A DNA stretch of 33,630 nucleotides, from positions 1 through 33,630 of the forward strand of contig OMYO01000020.1 in assembly GCA_900315285.1 (NCBI GenBank), written 5' to 3'. Positions 1-9,121 of this stretch are shown here, one piece after another. This DNA comes from an uncultured Eubacteriales bacterium (GTDB lineage Bacteria; Bacillota; Clostridia; Oscillospirales; Acutalibacteraceae). Below the pieces are notes generated by a model. It searched no databases. It was not told where the DNA came from and saw nothing but the letters and a program-made list of their open reading frames with translations. The position numbers were made by a program, and so were the translations under genes. Within the stretch, counting starts at the first letter, position 1. The number at the start of each line of letters is the position of its first letter.

Positions 1-108
1 AGATTCAAAGAAATTTTCAAGGGTAATTTCTGTTTGTCGCTGTTCAATTTTCAAGGTCCGAAACCGCCGTATTATGCGGTTTTGAAGTGCTGCGCTCACT
101 GGAGCGCG
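1..108 (-). other. Probable rRNA operon leader (5' part of transcript reading left)
   Basis: Read on the minus strand, this leader starts with hairpin GCGCTC/GAGCGC (92-107) and continues with a second hairpin (AAACCGC 61-67 pairing with GCGGTTT 76-82). It then carries two copies of CCTTGAAAATT (near 46-56 and 12-22), the first followed by GAACAG. TTGAAAATTGAACA-type strings are common in rRNA leaders and 16S-23S spacers of Firmicutes, where they belong to antitermination and processing signals. No mature rRNA sequence is inside the window, so the assignment rests on the leader and promoter only. Another stable-RNA operon, such as a tRNA cluster, is possible. Confidence 0.55.
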
Positions 109-114
109 AGATAT

Positions 115-143
115 ATATTACCGCCCTGCCGGCAGGAAGTCAA
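115..143 (-). promoter_or_regulatory. Strong sigma-A promoter of a probable rRNA operon, facing left
   Basis: On the minus strand TTGACT (138-143) and TAATAT (115-120) are separated by exactly 17 bases, a near-consensus housekeeping promoter. Transcription would start near 108 and run off the left edge. The G+C-rich spacer with the palindrome GCCGGC and the leader downstream suggest a stable-RNA promoter. The identity of the transcript is inferred, because the gene itself is outside the window. Confidence 0.7.
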
Positions 144-246
144 CACTTTTTTGAAATTTTTTCAGTTTCTTTTAACAGATACCCCTAAAGGGTTTTACAG
201 ACACATGTTATCCTTGAATGGATTCCTATCATAGGGAGAGACTCCA

Positions 247-1131
247 ATGAAGAAAATAGTATCACGCTGCAAAGCTGCTTTGTTATGCCTTCTATTACTG
301 TTCAGCACCGCAATTCCTGCTATTGCAAAAGAGTCAGCGCCTCGCATGCCGCTCAATCTCACCGGGGTATCCAATGCCCGGGAGCTCGGAGGCCTGCGTA
401 TGAAAGATGGTAGTGTGGTCCGCTCTGGCGCCCTTTTACGGACTGGCAAACTCTCCGGTGCCACAGAAGAGGACTGCCGCGTTCTGAAAGAGAAGTATCA
501 TCTGGCAACCATCATTGACTTTCGCCGTCCGGATGAACAAAATGACAGCCCTGACCCCAAGATAGATGGCGTTCGGTATGTTCCGAATTCCGTTGTCGGC
601 CACGCCGTCCCCGGCATTCGTCTTTCCCAGCAGAATGCGGAACTGGCTGCAAAAGCCATAGCCAAGGATCCTCTTGATGTCTGGATGTACTTAGGATACA
701 AACAGATGGCTATATCGCCCTCCGCAATCCAGGCTTATCGGACAATGTTTCAGGAACTGCTTTTAGCCAACGGCAAGACTGTTCTCATCCATTGCTCTGC
801 AGGGAAAGATCGTACCGGCGTCGGTGCTGCTCTTATTCTCGCTGCGCTGGGTGCCAGCCGCGAGACCATTATTGATGATTTCATGGAGACAAACATTTAC
901 CGGAGCAGTTCTATGCAGGAGAAATATAAAAAAGCCCTGGAGAAAACCGGGAATCAAACTTATGCAGAGATGGAACGGGATCGCCCGGGTGTCCGGCAGC
1001 ATTGGATTGAGACCACGCTTCTTGTCATTGATGAATACTATGGCTCCATGGATCATTATCTTCACAATGCAATGGGTCTTTCCGATAAAGACATAGCAGT
1101 TCTGCGCAGCGCATATCTTACAAAAGCCTAA
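247..1131 (+). CDS. Exported tyrosine-protein phosphatase (DSP-like)
   Basis: A 294-residue protein with an N-terminal signal peptide (basic start, hydrophobic residues 10-27, likely cleavage after AIA). It is predicted to act outside the membrane. The phosphatase signature HCSAGKDRTG is complete at about 182-191, with nucleophile Cys183 and phosphate-binding Arg189. NLTGVSNARELGG near residue 37 is typical of the bacterial tyrosine phosphatase family that includes Mycobacterium PtpB and Listeria LipA. These enzymes dephosphorylate phosphotyrosine and sometimes phosphoserine or phosphoinositides; the substrate here is unknown. A GGGAGAG ribosome site precedes the ATG. The gene is monocistronic and convergent with the lipase, sharing a hairpin terminator. 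The region 144-246 holds its promoter, but I could not identify convincing boxes. Confidence 0.85.
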   Translation: MKKIVSRCKAALLCLLLLFSTAIPAIAKESAPRMPLNLTGVSNARELGGLRMKDGSVVRSGALLRTGKLSGATEEDCRVLKEKYHLATIIDFRRPDEQNDSPDPKIDGVRYVPNSVVGHAVPGIRLSQQNAELAAKAIAKDPLDVWMYLGYKQMAISPSAIQAYRTMFQELLLANGKTVLIHCSAGKDRTGVGAALILAALGASRETIIDDFMETNIYRSSSMQEKYKKALEKTGNQTYAEMERDRPGVRQHWIETTLLVIDEYYGSMDHYLHNAMGLSDKDIAVLRSAYLTKA

Positions 1132-1141
1132 ATGTAAAAAA

Positions 1142-1177
1142 GGGCCCACACGAAACACTTTAATTTCATGCGGGTCC
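1142..1177. terminator. Bidirectional terminator between phosphatase and lipase
   Basis: A 14-position stem with one mismatch and two G-T pairs closes over an 8-base loop. The minus-strand side is followed by TTTTTT (lipase direction) and the plus side by an AATATTATT tract. It fits transcripts arriving from both convergent genes. Confidence 0.8.
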
Positions 1178-1198
1178 AATATTATTCAAATGATATGC

Positions 1199-2392
1199 TT
1201 AGGCGTCCGGAAGGGAGCAGTAGAGCTCGAGAAGTTTATCCCAGATGGGGAAGTTCTCACCGGGCTTGGCGCTCCAGCCATTCCAGAAGACATGGTCATG
1301 GGGAAGTATCGGCATGTTATACCAGATTCCCGGCTTGAAGTCCATGCCAAAGTCTCCCTCCTCGCTGGGGAGGTTCAGGGGACCGCTCTGGCCAACGACG
1401 TTGACAAAGCCATCATGGGGAGCCCAGGAATCATCGAGTGTCAGACTCTTGACCTGGCTCTGGGGTTTGATGATGTTCATGACGGCAGCATAGGGTTTGC
1501 AGTAACTGCCAACACCCTCTGTGGAAATCTGATGTCCATTCGGCCCCGGCTTCGAGGCGCAGGTCCGGTTTGCAAAATAGTAAACATGAGGGTTCACGCC
1601 GATGTTCTGGTTGTTCTCCTGGCGGAAATCAATGGACATCTCCTGGTAGATATTGTCCAGGCCGTCCTTGGAATAGGCCTTGATTCCCTCCAAAGTCTGC
1701 TTCGGAGGATTTACGCCAATACCATATGGGGTCTCCTCCGGATAGGCGCCGAGTCCAAACTGCTGCTGGCCCATATCCAGCACCTTCATAAACGGCGTAT
1801 TCTCCAGCAGTTCCATGGCACCGAGCATAACAGAGCTCAGAAGCGGCAGAAACGGCTTGCCGAAACTCGCCATTGTTGTGCCATTGAGGACACCGGTATG
1901 GGTGGAGACAACATGGAGAAGATTTCCGTGTCCGCCGGCAAACAGCGGGGACAAATCGTCGGGGTCCGTGGCCTCCCGCTCCGCCTCACTCCCGTTCGTC
2001 ATGAGTTCTTGCATGAGAAGAACAGTTGTGCCGCCAAAGGAGTGCCCAAAGAGGTTCATCTTCTTGTGCTCTTCAGTCTTGCCCAGGTCCTCGAGGACGC
2101 CGTGCTCATAGGTCCTGCCATAACGGCTGTGGCCGCACTCGCGGGAGTGGGCCACGCCGTAGTCCACGGTTCCGCCGAAAAGATAGGCCCATATCTCGCA
2201 GCAGCGGTCCCAGGCGCCTGTCACGAGGCCCACGTTGGGGGAGTAGACCTCATACCCTTCGGAACGCAGGTGCTTCAGGAGATTATTGTCCCCCTTGCCC
2301 CAGTAGTTCCAGACCGCATTAAATTTCTGGTCCTCGCCGTAACCGCCGAAACCGTGGATCAGTACATTGGGATAGTTGTTGAGTTTTTCCAT
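1199..2392 (-). CDS. Lipase of the staphylococcal/Geobacillus type (alpha/beta hydrolase)
   Basis: About 397 residues. The chosen start (second ATG of ATGATG) sits 5 bases after GAGGAG. The oxyanion motif HGFGG is at about 13-17 and the nucleophile elbow GHSFGG at about 116-121 with Ser118. A C-terminal Asp in SWAPHDGFVNVVGQ and His in LPHDHVFWNG complete a plausible triad. This arrangement matches family I.5/I.6 triacylglycerol lipases (EC 3.1.1.3 is known for the family). No signal peptide is visible, unlike most relatives, so export is uncertain and the enzyme may be cytoplasmic. It follows the LysR gene by 36 bases on the same strand and is probably cotranscribed with it. Confidence 0.85.
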   Translation of the reverse strand: MEKLNNYPNVLIHGFGGYGEDQKFNAVWNYWGKGDNNLLKHLRSEGYEVYSPNVGLVTGAWDRCCEIWAYLFGGTVDYGVAHSRECGHSRYGRTYEHGVLEDLGKTEEHKKMNLFGHSFGGTTVLLMQELMTNGSEAEREATDPDDLSPLFAGGHGNLLHVVSTHTGVLNGTTMASFGKPFLPLLSSVMLGAMELLENTPFMKVLDMGQQQFGLGAYPEETPYGIGVNPPKQTLEGIKAYSKDGLDNIYQEMSIDFRQENNQNIGVNPHVYYFANRTCASKPGPNGHQISTEGVGSYCKPYAAVMNIIKPQSQVKSLTLDDSWAPHDGFVNVVGQSGPLNLPSEEGDFGMDFKPGIWYNMPILPHDHVFWNGWSAKPGENFPIWDKLLELYCSLPDA

Positions 2393-2428
2393 CATGTCTC
2401 CTCTTCTCCGCAATCCGTAAATCGCCCG

Positions 2429-3358
2429 TCAATAGACGCCATCGTTCTTCTCCGCCCAGGGAGGTCCTTCGAGCCGGCTGGAGATCCACTGCAGAAGGAA
2501 GTCACGAAAGATTTCGCAGTCTGCGGAGCGATGCACCTTCGGATTTTCCAGAAGATAGACATTCACGCCGAAGTCCTCTTGGTAGAGCTGGCGGAAGACG
2601 CATCCCTCCACGGGCTGCCGGCTGATGGCGGTGTAGTCCCACGTCAGCATGACACCCTCGTTGCGGCGGACCATCTCCTCCTTGATGGGGAGGCAGTTGG
2701 ACTCGAACACGAACTTGTAGTCCGCACCGCTGTGGAGGCGCCAGTTGATGTCCCGCTCGTAGTAGCGCAGCTCCGGGCTCTTTCCCAGTAGATTTTCGCC
2801 GGAGAGGTCCTCCATGGAGAGCATTTCTTTCTGCGCCAGAGGGTTCTTCTCGCTAAGCAGAGCCACATAGTCCGCCAGGAACAGGAATGTCCGCTGGAAC
2901 TGCGACATATCCACAGCTCCGCTGACGATGGCGAAGTCGCACTTTCCGACCTCGAGCCGGTTCTTGGCATCCTCATCCGTGGTCTCCTGGAAGCTCAGGA
3001 CGATGTCCGGGTGGAGGCGATGGAATTCCTGGAAGAAATCACAGGTGAGAAGCGGCATAACAGCATCCATAGAATAGATGGTCAGCTGCTTTTTCCGGAT
3101 TTGATCCACCGTCTTCGTCCGGTGCATGGCCTCGTATTCGGCGAGCATGTTCCGGGCGTGGCGGTAAAAATCATCGCCGGCATCCGTTGGGATCAGCCCG
3201 TTCTGGGTCCGCTGAAAGAAGACCTCGCCGAACTCCTCCTCCAGGTCGCCAATGGCCTTGCTCAGGGACTGGCGCGCCACATGGATGTGCTCGGCTGCTC
3301 GGCTGAAGTTCTGATACTGGTAGACCTCCAGAAAGTACTGGAGATGAAGGAATGTCAT
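2429..3358 (-). CDS. LysR-family transcriptional regulator
   Basis: 309 residues, starting at the ATG that follows AGGAGG by 7 bases. The N-terminal winged helix-turn-helix includes FLEVYQYQNFSRAAEHIHVARQSLSKAIGDLEEEFG, typical of LysR regulators, followed by a periplasmic-binding-protein-like effector domain from about residue 90. The protein probably binds its own promoter region and controls the adjacent lipase, the esterase upstream, or both. LysR members usually activate a neighbouring gene in response to a small ligand; the ligand is unknown. Length is normal for the family. The gene lies between the esterase and the lipase, all reading left. Confidence 0.9.
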   Translation of the reverse strand: MTFLHLQYFLEVYQYQNFSRAAEHIHVARQSLSKAIGDLEEEFGEVFFQRTQNGLIPTDAGDDFYRHARNMLAEYEAMHRTKTVDQIRKKQLTIYSMDAVMPLLTCDFFQEFHRLHPDIVLSFQETTDEDAKNRLEVGKCDFAIVSGAVDMSQFQRTFLFLADYVALLSEKNPLAQKEMLSMEDLSGENLLGKSPELRYYERDINWRLHSGADYKFVFESNCLPIKEEMVRRNEGVMLTWDYTAISRQPVEGCVFRQLYQEDFGVNVYLLENPKVHRSADCEIFRDFLLQWISSRLEGPPWAEKNDGVY

Positions 3359-3413
3359 GGCAGTGCCTCCTGCATTTGCCGGTACATTTACGGATTTTTC
3401 TTGCTCATTCGGG

Positions 3414-3467
3414 TAAAAAATAAACAGAGCACACCGCCGCACCGTTGCGGAAAGTGTTGCTCTGTCT
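3414..3467 (-). terminator. Terminator after the esterase gene, upstream of LysR
   Basis: On the minus strand AGACAGAGCA (3458-3467) pairs with TGCTCTGTTT (3422-3431), with an inner CCGCA/TGCGG hairpin, followed by ATTTTTTA. It lies about 70 bases after the esterase stop codon. A TATAAT-like box just upstream of it (near 3482) means it could alternatively act as an attenuator in the LysR leader. Confidence 0.65.
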
Positions 3468-3538
3468 ATTTATGCTTTCATTATAATTGCGGTGAGATGA
3501 CACGAAAAGAACGGAAAGTTCTGCAAGGTGCAACGAAT

Positions 3539-4513
3539 TTATGACACCTTGACCGCTTTGTCAAACCACTTGGCGGAAGCGGCCATGCACTTGCGGGCGC
3601 CTCCGGTGAAGATGAGGATTTGGAAGTCGTGCAGGGAGAGCGGGCCTGTACCACGGTAGTGCTCATAGGGAACACCCAGGCTGCGGAGCCGCTCCACGAC
3701 CTTGTCGGACTGGCCGAACGTCATCATGTCCATGGCGCCGGAGACGACCAGGGTCTGCGGCATGTCCGCCGTAAAGTACGGAATGGGGTTGATGGTGTTG
3801 TACAGCGGGTCCGCGGTGGGGTCCTTCTTGCCGGTGAGCGCCTGCATCATGCAGCGGGCAACCGGGAACTTGTTCATGTCGAACTTGAAGAAGTGGTCCA
3901 CGTCGTAGAAGCCGCAGTAGAGCATGGCACCGCGGAGCTTAAGTGCGGGCTCCGGGAGACCGAGGGACTTCCGGTAGTCCGGGTTGGCCACAGCGGTCTC
4001 CACCGCACAGGCCAGCTGCCCACCGGCCGAGTCACCGGAGACAAAGACGTTGTCGAGGTCGAGATTATACTTCTCCGCATTCTCTGCAATCCAAGCAAGA
4101 GCGTCAAAGGCATTTTCCACCGGATAGGGCCAATGGTAGTCTCCCGCGTGGGAAATATCCGGGTCATGGGTCTCAAAGAACGGTTTGTCCGCCTTCTCCG
4201 GCAGACCGTAGTTGATGTTCATGACGAATGCGCCGTTGTCGGCGAGCTGCAGGCACATGCCGGTGCTGTTCTTCTTGTCGCCAATGATCCAGCCGCCGCC
4301 GTGGATATTCAGTACAACCGGGTACTTGTCCCACTTCGTGCTGTTGGGGTTGTAGTGGAGGTCCGCCACACAGACCTTCGGGTTTTTCTGCGAGTAGACG
4401 ACGTCCATTTCCGACGACACCGCAGGATAGTTCAGTTCGCAGCAGGCTCCGTACTTAGCCCAGTTGTCAGCGTCAAAAACGAAGCTCAGCACTGCGGATT
4501 CCAGGGTTTTCAT
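3539..4513 (-). CDS. Alpha/beta hydrolase, HSL-type esterase/lipase
   Basis: 324 residues. The ATG follows GGAGG by 7 bases, and a much longer open frame running upstream into the phosphorylase gene is spurious. HGGGW at about 71-75 is the oxyanion motif of the hormone-sensitive-lipase family, and GDSAGG at about 160-165 holds nucleophile Ser162. An Asp near SGAMDMM and the His in LSLHDFQ would complete the triad. The family hydrolyses carboxylic esters of short to medium acyl chains; the substrate cannot be read from the sequence. No signal peptide is seen, so it is likely cytoplasmic. It is divergent from the glycogen phosphorylase gene across a 180-base AT-rich region and is followed by the LysR gene. 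Confidence 0.88.
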   Translation of the reverse strand: MKTLESAVLSFVFDADNWAKYGACCELNYPAVSSEMDVVYSQKNPKVCVADLHYNPNSTKWDKYPVVLNIHGGGWIIGDKKNSTGMCLQLADNGAFVMNINYGLPEKADKPFFETHDPDISHAGDYHWPYPVENAFDALAWIAENAEKYNLDLDNVFVSGDSAGGQLACAVETAVANPDYRKSLGLPEPALKLRGAMLYCGFYDVDHFFKFDMNKFPVARCMMQALTGKKDPTADPLYNTINPIPYFTADMPQTLVVSGAMDMMTFGQSDKVVERLRSLGVPYEHYRGTGPLSLHDFQILIFTGGARKCMAASAKWFDKAVKVS

Positions 4514-4642
4514 TGCAATTCCTCCTTCTATTTTCCTGTTCTCCCCCATTTTAGGCGATTTTGTACGGTAAATCAACCGATGGCCCGTAATATCCAATAT
4601 AATTGTATATATTAAGGGCATTCTTGCATTCGACGATGTTTG

Positions 4643-4671
4643 TTGATACAATCTACTAGTCATTTTGTAAA
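4643..4671 (+). promoter_or_regulatory. Probable promoter of the glycogen phosphorylase operon
   Basis: TTGATA (4643-4648) and TGTAAA (4666-4671) are spaced by 17 bases, 22 bases before the start codon. The intergenic region 4514-4693 is AT-rich and must also hold the divergent esterase promoter. No operator was identified with confidence. Confidence 0.5.
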
Positions 4672-4693
4672 TAATCAGTGAATAGGTGATTTC

Positions 4694-7105
4694 ATGGATA
4701 AAATCTATACAAAAGAAGGGTTTAAGGAAGATATCACTTCCAAACTCACCCACATCCTTGGCGTAACTCCCCAGGAGGCCAGCGACGAGCAGTTCTACAA
4801 GGCCATTGCCATTCTCTGCAAAGACCGCCTTGCACAGAACTTCTACGACTTCCGCAAGGACGTCTATCAGGACGGCGACACAAAGACCGTCTATTATCTC
4901 TGCATGGAGTTCCTTCTTGGACGCTCCCTGAAGAATAACCTCTACAACCTGAACCTGACCTCCGTCGCAGAGGAGGCTCTGGAAGACTTCGGCATCAAGC
5001 TCGACAACCTCTATGAGTGCGAGCCTGACGCCGGTCTCGGCAACGGCGGTCTCGGCCGTCTCGCCGCATGTTACCTCGACGGCCTGGCCACCGGCGGCTA
5101 CTCCTCCTACGGCTACGGCATCCTCTACGAGTACGGCATCTTCAAGCAGAAGATCGTCGACGGCTGGCAGACGGAGCTCCCGGACTTCTGGCTCCCGGGC
5201 GGCGACGTCTGGCTCACTCCCCACTCCGACCAGAAGATCACAGTCAACTTCGGCGGTGAGCTGAAATCCGGCTGGCAGGACGGCTACTATGTCAGTGAGG
5301 TCCTGAGCCCCACCTCTGTCGTCGCTGTACCTTATGATATGTATATCTCCGGCAAGGACAAGGACTCTGTCTCCGTTCTCCGCCTCTGGAAAGCAGAGGC
5401 ACCGGGCTTTGACATGAAGCTCTTCAACGACGGTGACTACATGCGTGCCATTGAGAAGCAGGCCACGGCAGAGGCTATCTGCAAGGTCCTCTACCCGTCC
5501 GACAACCACACCGAGGGCAAAATGCTCCGTCTCCGCCAGCAGTACTTCCTCGTCTCCGCCTCCGTCCAGGATATCGTGAGACGTCACCTGCACCACTACA
5601 AGTCCATCGACTCCATCCCGCAGAAGATGGCGGTCCACATCAACGACACCCATCCGACGCTGGCCATCCCCGAGCTCATGCGTATCTGCATGGACGAGTG
5701 CGGCTACAGCTGGGACGACGCCTGGAAGCTTGTCTCCCAGACCTTCGCCTACACGAACCACACGGTCATGAAAGAGGCACTGGAGTGCTGGCCGGAGGAC
5801 ATCTTCCGCCTGCTCATGCCCCGTATCTATCAGATCGTTGCGGAAATCGACAACCGCTACCGCGCCTTTGTCTGGGACGTCACCCACGACGCCAGTCGTG
5901 TTGAGGACATGGCCATCATCTCCAACGGTGCCATCCGCATGGCCAACCTCTGCGTTGCCACCTGCCACAGCGTCAACGGCGTATCGGCTCTCCACAGTGA
6001 GATCCTGAAGGACACCGTCTTCAACAACTTCTACCAGATCACCCCGAACAAGTTCAAGAATGTCACCAACGGAATTGCCTACCGCAGATGGCTCTGCCAG
6101 GCAAACCCGGAACTCACCGACTACATCACCGAGCTCATCGGGCCGGACTTCATCCATGACGGTTCCAAGCTCGAAGGACTTAAAAAATATAAGGACGACA
6201 CCACTGTCCTCGACCGCATTGGTGAAATCAAGCAGAGCAATAAGGACCGCTTCTGTGACTTCATCAAGGAGGACCAGGGCATCATCTTAAACCCCAACTC
6301 CCTGTTCGACGTCCAGGTCAAGCGTCTCCACGAGTATAAGCGCCAGCACCTGAATGTATATGAGATCATTCACAACTATCTCATGCTCAAGGACAACCCC
6401 AACATGGAGTTCCAGCCGCGGACCTACATCTTCGGCTCCAAGGCAGCTTCCGGCTACTACATGGCCAAGAAGATCATCAGCCTCATTGTGAACCTCTCCA
6501 AGGTCGTCAACAACGACCCGGATGTCCGTGACCGTATCAAGATTGCCTTCATTGAGGACTACCGCGTCAGCATGGCCGAGCATCTCATGCCCGCCGCCGA
6601 CGTCTCCGAGCAGATCTCCCTGGCAGGCACCGAGGCCTCCGGTACCGGCAACATGAAGCTCATGATCAACGGCGCCGTCACCCTCGGCACCATGGACGGA
6701 GCCAACGTAGAAATCCACGACGCCGTCGGAGCCGACAACATCTTCATCTTCGGCATGGACGCCAAAGAGGTGAAGGAGCTCCAGCCCAAGTACAACCCGA
6801 GTGACTACTTCATGAACAACGAGGACATCAAGCGCGTCGTCGAGTTCATCAACAAGGGCGTCAATGGCAACTACTTCCCGGAGCTTGCCGGCGGTCTTAT
6901 CAACAACGACCCGTATATGGTCCTCGCAGACTACGCCGACTACCAGAGAGTCCGCGAGAGCATGGTGGACCTCTACGCCGCCGACCAGAGACGCTGGAAC
7001 CAGATGGCCCTCATCCAGACGGCCAGCGCCGGAATCTTCTCGGCCGACCGCGCCATTGCGGAGTATGCGGAGAATATCTGGCACACCCGTCCCGTCAAGG
7101 ACTAA
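4694..7105 (+). CDS. glgP: Glycogen/maltodextrin phosphorylase
   Basis: 803 residues, full length for the GT35 family. It releases glucose-1-phosphate from the non-reducing ends of glycogen or maltodextrin using phosphate and pyridoxal phosphate. The cofactor motif EASGTGNMK is present, with the PLP lysine at about residue 655. Other family blocks are visible: GLGNGGLGRLAACYLD near 112-127, NDTHPTLAIPELMR near 316-329 and VKRLHEYKRQ near 542-551. It lacks the long N-terminal regulatory region of animal enzymes, as expected for bacteria. The start is preceded by AGGTGA. The gene is followed after 20 bases by a GH13 enzyme, forming a glucan-degradation operon. Codon use is strongly biased to C-ending codons, suggesting high expression. 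Confidence 0.96.
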   Translation: MDKIYTKEGFKEDITSKLTHILGVTPQEASDEQFYKAIAILCKDRLAQNFYDFRKDVYQDGDTKTVYYLCMEFLLGRSLKNNLYNLNLTSVAEEALEDFGIKLDNLYECEPDAGLGNGGLGRLAACYLDGLATGGYSSYGYGILYEYGIFKQKIVDGWQTELPDFWLPGGDVWLTPHSDQKITVNFGGELKSGWQDGYYVSEVLSPTSVVAVPYDMYISGKDKDSVSVLRLWKAEAPGFDMKLFNDGDYMRAIEKQATAEAICKVLYPSDNHTEGKMLRLRQQYFLVSASVQDIVRRHLHHYKSIDSIPQKMAVHINDTHPTLAIPELMRICMDECGYSWDDAWKLVSQTFAYTNHTVMKEALECWPEDIFRLLMPRIYQIVAEIDNRYRAFVWDVTHDASRVEDMAIISNGAIRMANLCVATCHSVNGVSALHSEILKDTVFNNFYQITPNKFKNVTNGIAYRRWLCQANPELTDYITELIGPDFIHDGSKLEGLKKYKDDTTVLDRIGEIKQSNKDRFCDFIKEDQGIILNPNSLFDVQVKRLHEYKRQHLNVYEIIHNYLMLKDNPNMEFQPRTYIFGSKAASGYYMAKKIISLIVNLSKVVNNDPDVRDRIKIAFIEDYRVSMAEHLMPAADVSEQISLAGTEASGTGNMKLMINGAVTLGTMDGANVEIHDAVGADNIFIFGMDAKEVKELQPKYNPSDYFMNNEDIKRVVEFINKGVNGNYFPELAGGLINNDPYMVLADYADYQRVRESMVDLYAADQRRWNQMALIQTASAGIFSADRAIAEYAENIWHTRPVKD

Positions 7106-7125
7106 CGGAACCCAGGTGGTAAAAA

Positions 7126-9030
7126 TTGGCGAGCCCAATCTATAACTCAAGAGACAGAAGATATAAAAGCAAATATGGCGCACTGGAGAGCGGAGAGTCG
7201 GTGACTTTCCGCCTCCTCTTGCCGTTCCAGTCCGGAGCTGTCTGCTACAGTGCAAGACTCCTGGTATTAAATGACGCCGACAACAGCGAAAAGTCCTATG
7301 AGCTCTTCGGAACCGACGAGTACGAGGGGGACTGCCGCTGGTGGGAGGTCGTCTACACCGCTGAGGAGCCCGGGCTCTACTGGTACTGCTTTGAATATGA
7401 CGGACCCTGGTCCACGGAGAAAATCTACCGTGGGCCTTATTCCAATGGCTGCATCGCCTCCGCGGAAGCGCGCTGGCAGATGACGGTCTACGAGAGCCGT
7501 TACCGCAACCCCGCCAGTTTCAAGGGCGGCGTCATGTACCAGATCTTCCCGGACCGTTTCTACAACTCCGGCACCCCCAAGGAGCGCGTCCCCACAGACC
7601 GCGACATCGTCCCGTGGGACTCCGAGCCCCGCTGGCGTCCGGACAGTCAAGGTGTCGTCCGAAACAACGACTATTTTGGTGGTGACTTAAAGGGCATTGA
7701 GGAGAAAATTCCGTATATTAAGAACCTCGGAGTTACCATCCTCTATATCAACCCCATTTTTGAGTCCCACACGAACCACCGCTACAGCACCGCCGACTAC
7801 TCAAAAATCGACCCGCTGCTGGGCACGGAGCAGGACTTCATCTCCCTGTGCGCCACCGCCCACCGCAATGGCATGAAAGTCATCTTGGACGGCGTGTTCA
7901 ACCACACTGGGGACGACAGCATCTACTTCAACAAGACGGGCCGCTACGACGTGGTCGGAGCCTATAACTCCAAGAATTCTCCGTACTACGGCTGGTTCAA
8001 CTTCATCAACTGGCCGAATGAGTACGAATCCTGGTGGGGTTTTGACACTCTGCCGGAGGTCAACGAGAACAACGAGGACTACATTGAATACATCACTGGG
8101 CCCAATGGCATCGTCGCAAAGTGGCTGAAACTTGGCGCCGACGGCTGGCGGCTCGACGTGGCCGACGAATTGCCCGACAGCTTTATAGCCCGCATCCATG
8201 AGAGGGTCCGCGCCGTAAAGCCGGACGGCATCGTCATCGGCGAGGTCTGGGAGGACGCCTCCAACAAGGTTGCCTACAGCCAGCGGAAGCGCTACCTGTT
8301 GGGCAATGAACTGGACTCGGTCATGAACTACCCCTTTGCCAACGCCATCATCGGCTTTGTGGGGTATAACGACGCCGACAACTTCTTGGAGCGTATCCTC
8401 AGCATTACGGAGAACTATCCGAAACAGGTCGTGGACTCGCTCATGAATATGCTGGGCACCCACGACACGGCCCGCGTCATTACACGTCTGGCCGGCGAGG
8501 ACTGCGGCATCCATGACAGAGAGTGGCAATCCCAGCACTTCCTCAGCGACGAGCAGTATAAATTCGGCGTGAAGCTGGAAAAAATGGCCGCTGCCATACA
8601 GTACACACTGCCGGGCTTCCCGTCCATCTACTATGGGGACGAGGCCGGCATGCAGGGCTACAAGGATCCGTTCAACCGCCGCGGCTTCACCTGGGACAGC
8701 ATCAATACCTCCCTCAGTTCCTGGTATAGCTGGCTCGGCCTTCTGCGGAAGACCTGTCCGGTACTGGAGCGGGGCCAGTTTATCCCCATCTCCGGCGGCC
8801 AGGGCTGTGTCTGCTACGCCCGCGCCAACACGGAATTCCCGGCGCTGGAGGGACATGAGGACGTGCTCGTTGTCATAGCGAACCGAAACCCCCATCCCAT
8901 CACCTACACACTCCCGGAGGGGCTGGACGACCTCATCCCCATCATCAATACCATGGGCGTTGAGGGCCGGAACGTCAAAGTAGACAGCTTTACGTGTGCG
9001 CTGTTGGGGCGCGGAACGTGGGCTGGATAA
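7126..9030 (+). CDS. GH13 alpha-glycosidase (neopullulanase/maltodextrin glucosidase-like)
   Basis: 634 residues. Translation most likely starts at a TTG 6 bases after AGGTGG; no suitable ATG is nearby. Residues 1-125 form a beta-rich N-terminal domain like those of cyclomaltodextrinase and neopullulanase. The TIM barrel begins at GGVMYQIFPDRF. Conserved GH13 regions are visible: DGVFNH at about 255-260, GWRLDVADE with nucleophile Asp344, GEVWED with acid/base Glu373, and GTHDTAR with Asp447. Enzymes of this type cleave alpha-1,4 (sometimes alpha-1,6) linkages in maltodextrins or pullulan. No signal peptide is present, so it probably works in the cytoplasm with the phosphorylase encoded just upstream. 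Exact specificity cannot be told from sequence alone. Confidence 0.92.
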   Translation: MASPIYNSRDRRYKSKYGALESGESVTFRLLLPFQSGAVCYSARLLVLNDADNSEKSYELFGTDEYEGDCRWWEVVYTAEEPGLYWYCFEYDGPWSTEKIYRGPYSNGCIASAEARWQMTVYESRYRNPASFKGGVMYQIFPDRFYNSGTPKERVPTDRDIVPWDSEPRWRPDSQGVVRNNDYFGGDLKGIEEKIPYIKNLGVTILYINPIFESHTNHRYSTADYSKIDPLLGTEQDFISLCATAHRNGMKVILDGVFNHTGDDSIYFNKTGRYDVVGAYNSKNSPYYGWFNFINWPNEYESWWGFDTLPEVNENNEDYIEYITGPNGIVAKWLKLGADGWRLDVADELPDSFIARIHERVRAVKPDGIVIGEVWEDASNKVAYSQRKRYLLGNELDSVMNYPFANAIIGFVGYNDADNFLERILSITENYPKQVVDSLMNMLGTHDTARVITRLAGEDCGIHDREWQSQHFLSDEQYKFGVKLEKMAAAIQYTLPGFPSIYYGDEAGMQGYKDPFNRRGFTWDSINTSLSSWYSWLGLLRKTCPVLERGQFIPISGGQGCVCYARANTEFPALEGHEDVLVVIANRNPHPITYTLPEGLDDLIPIINTMGVEGRNVKVDSFTCALLGRGTWAG

Positions 9031-9042
9031 AGGCAAAATAAT

Positions 9043-9081
9043 AAGGCTGTATCACTTATTGGTGATGCAGCCTTTATTATT
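9043..9081 (+). terminator. Terminator of the glgP-GH13 operon
   Basis: A 13-position stem (9043-9055 with 9062-9074, one G-T pair) and a 6-base loop, followed by TATTATT, 12 bases after the stop codon. Its GCTGTATCAC core recurs in other terminators of this window. Confidence 0.85.
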
Positions 9082-9121
9082 GACTGGGGAGGCTCCGGTT
9101 ACCGGAAACTACCTTTCGGCA

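Noticed and set aside
1190..2791. 533-codon plus-strand open frame
   Set aside because: It lies opposite the lipase and LysR genes, has no family features, and its codons mirror the real minus-strand genes.
4514..6157. N-terminal extension of the minus-strand esterase to 872 residues
   Set aside because: It is antisense to glycogen phosphorylase; the esterase has its own ATG with GGAGG at 4513.
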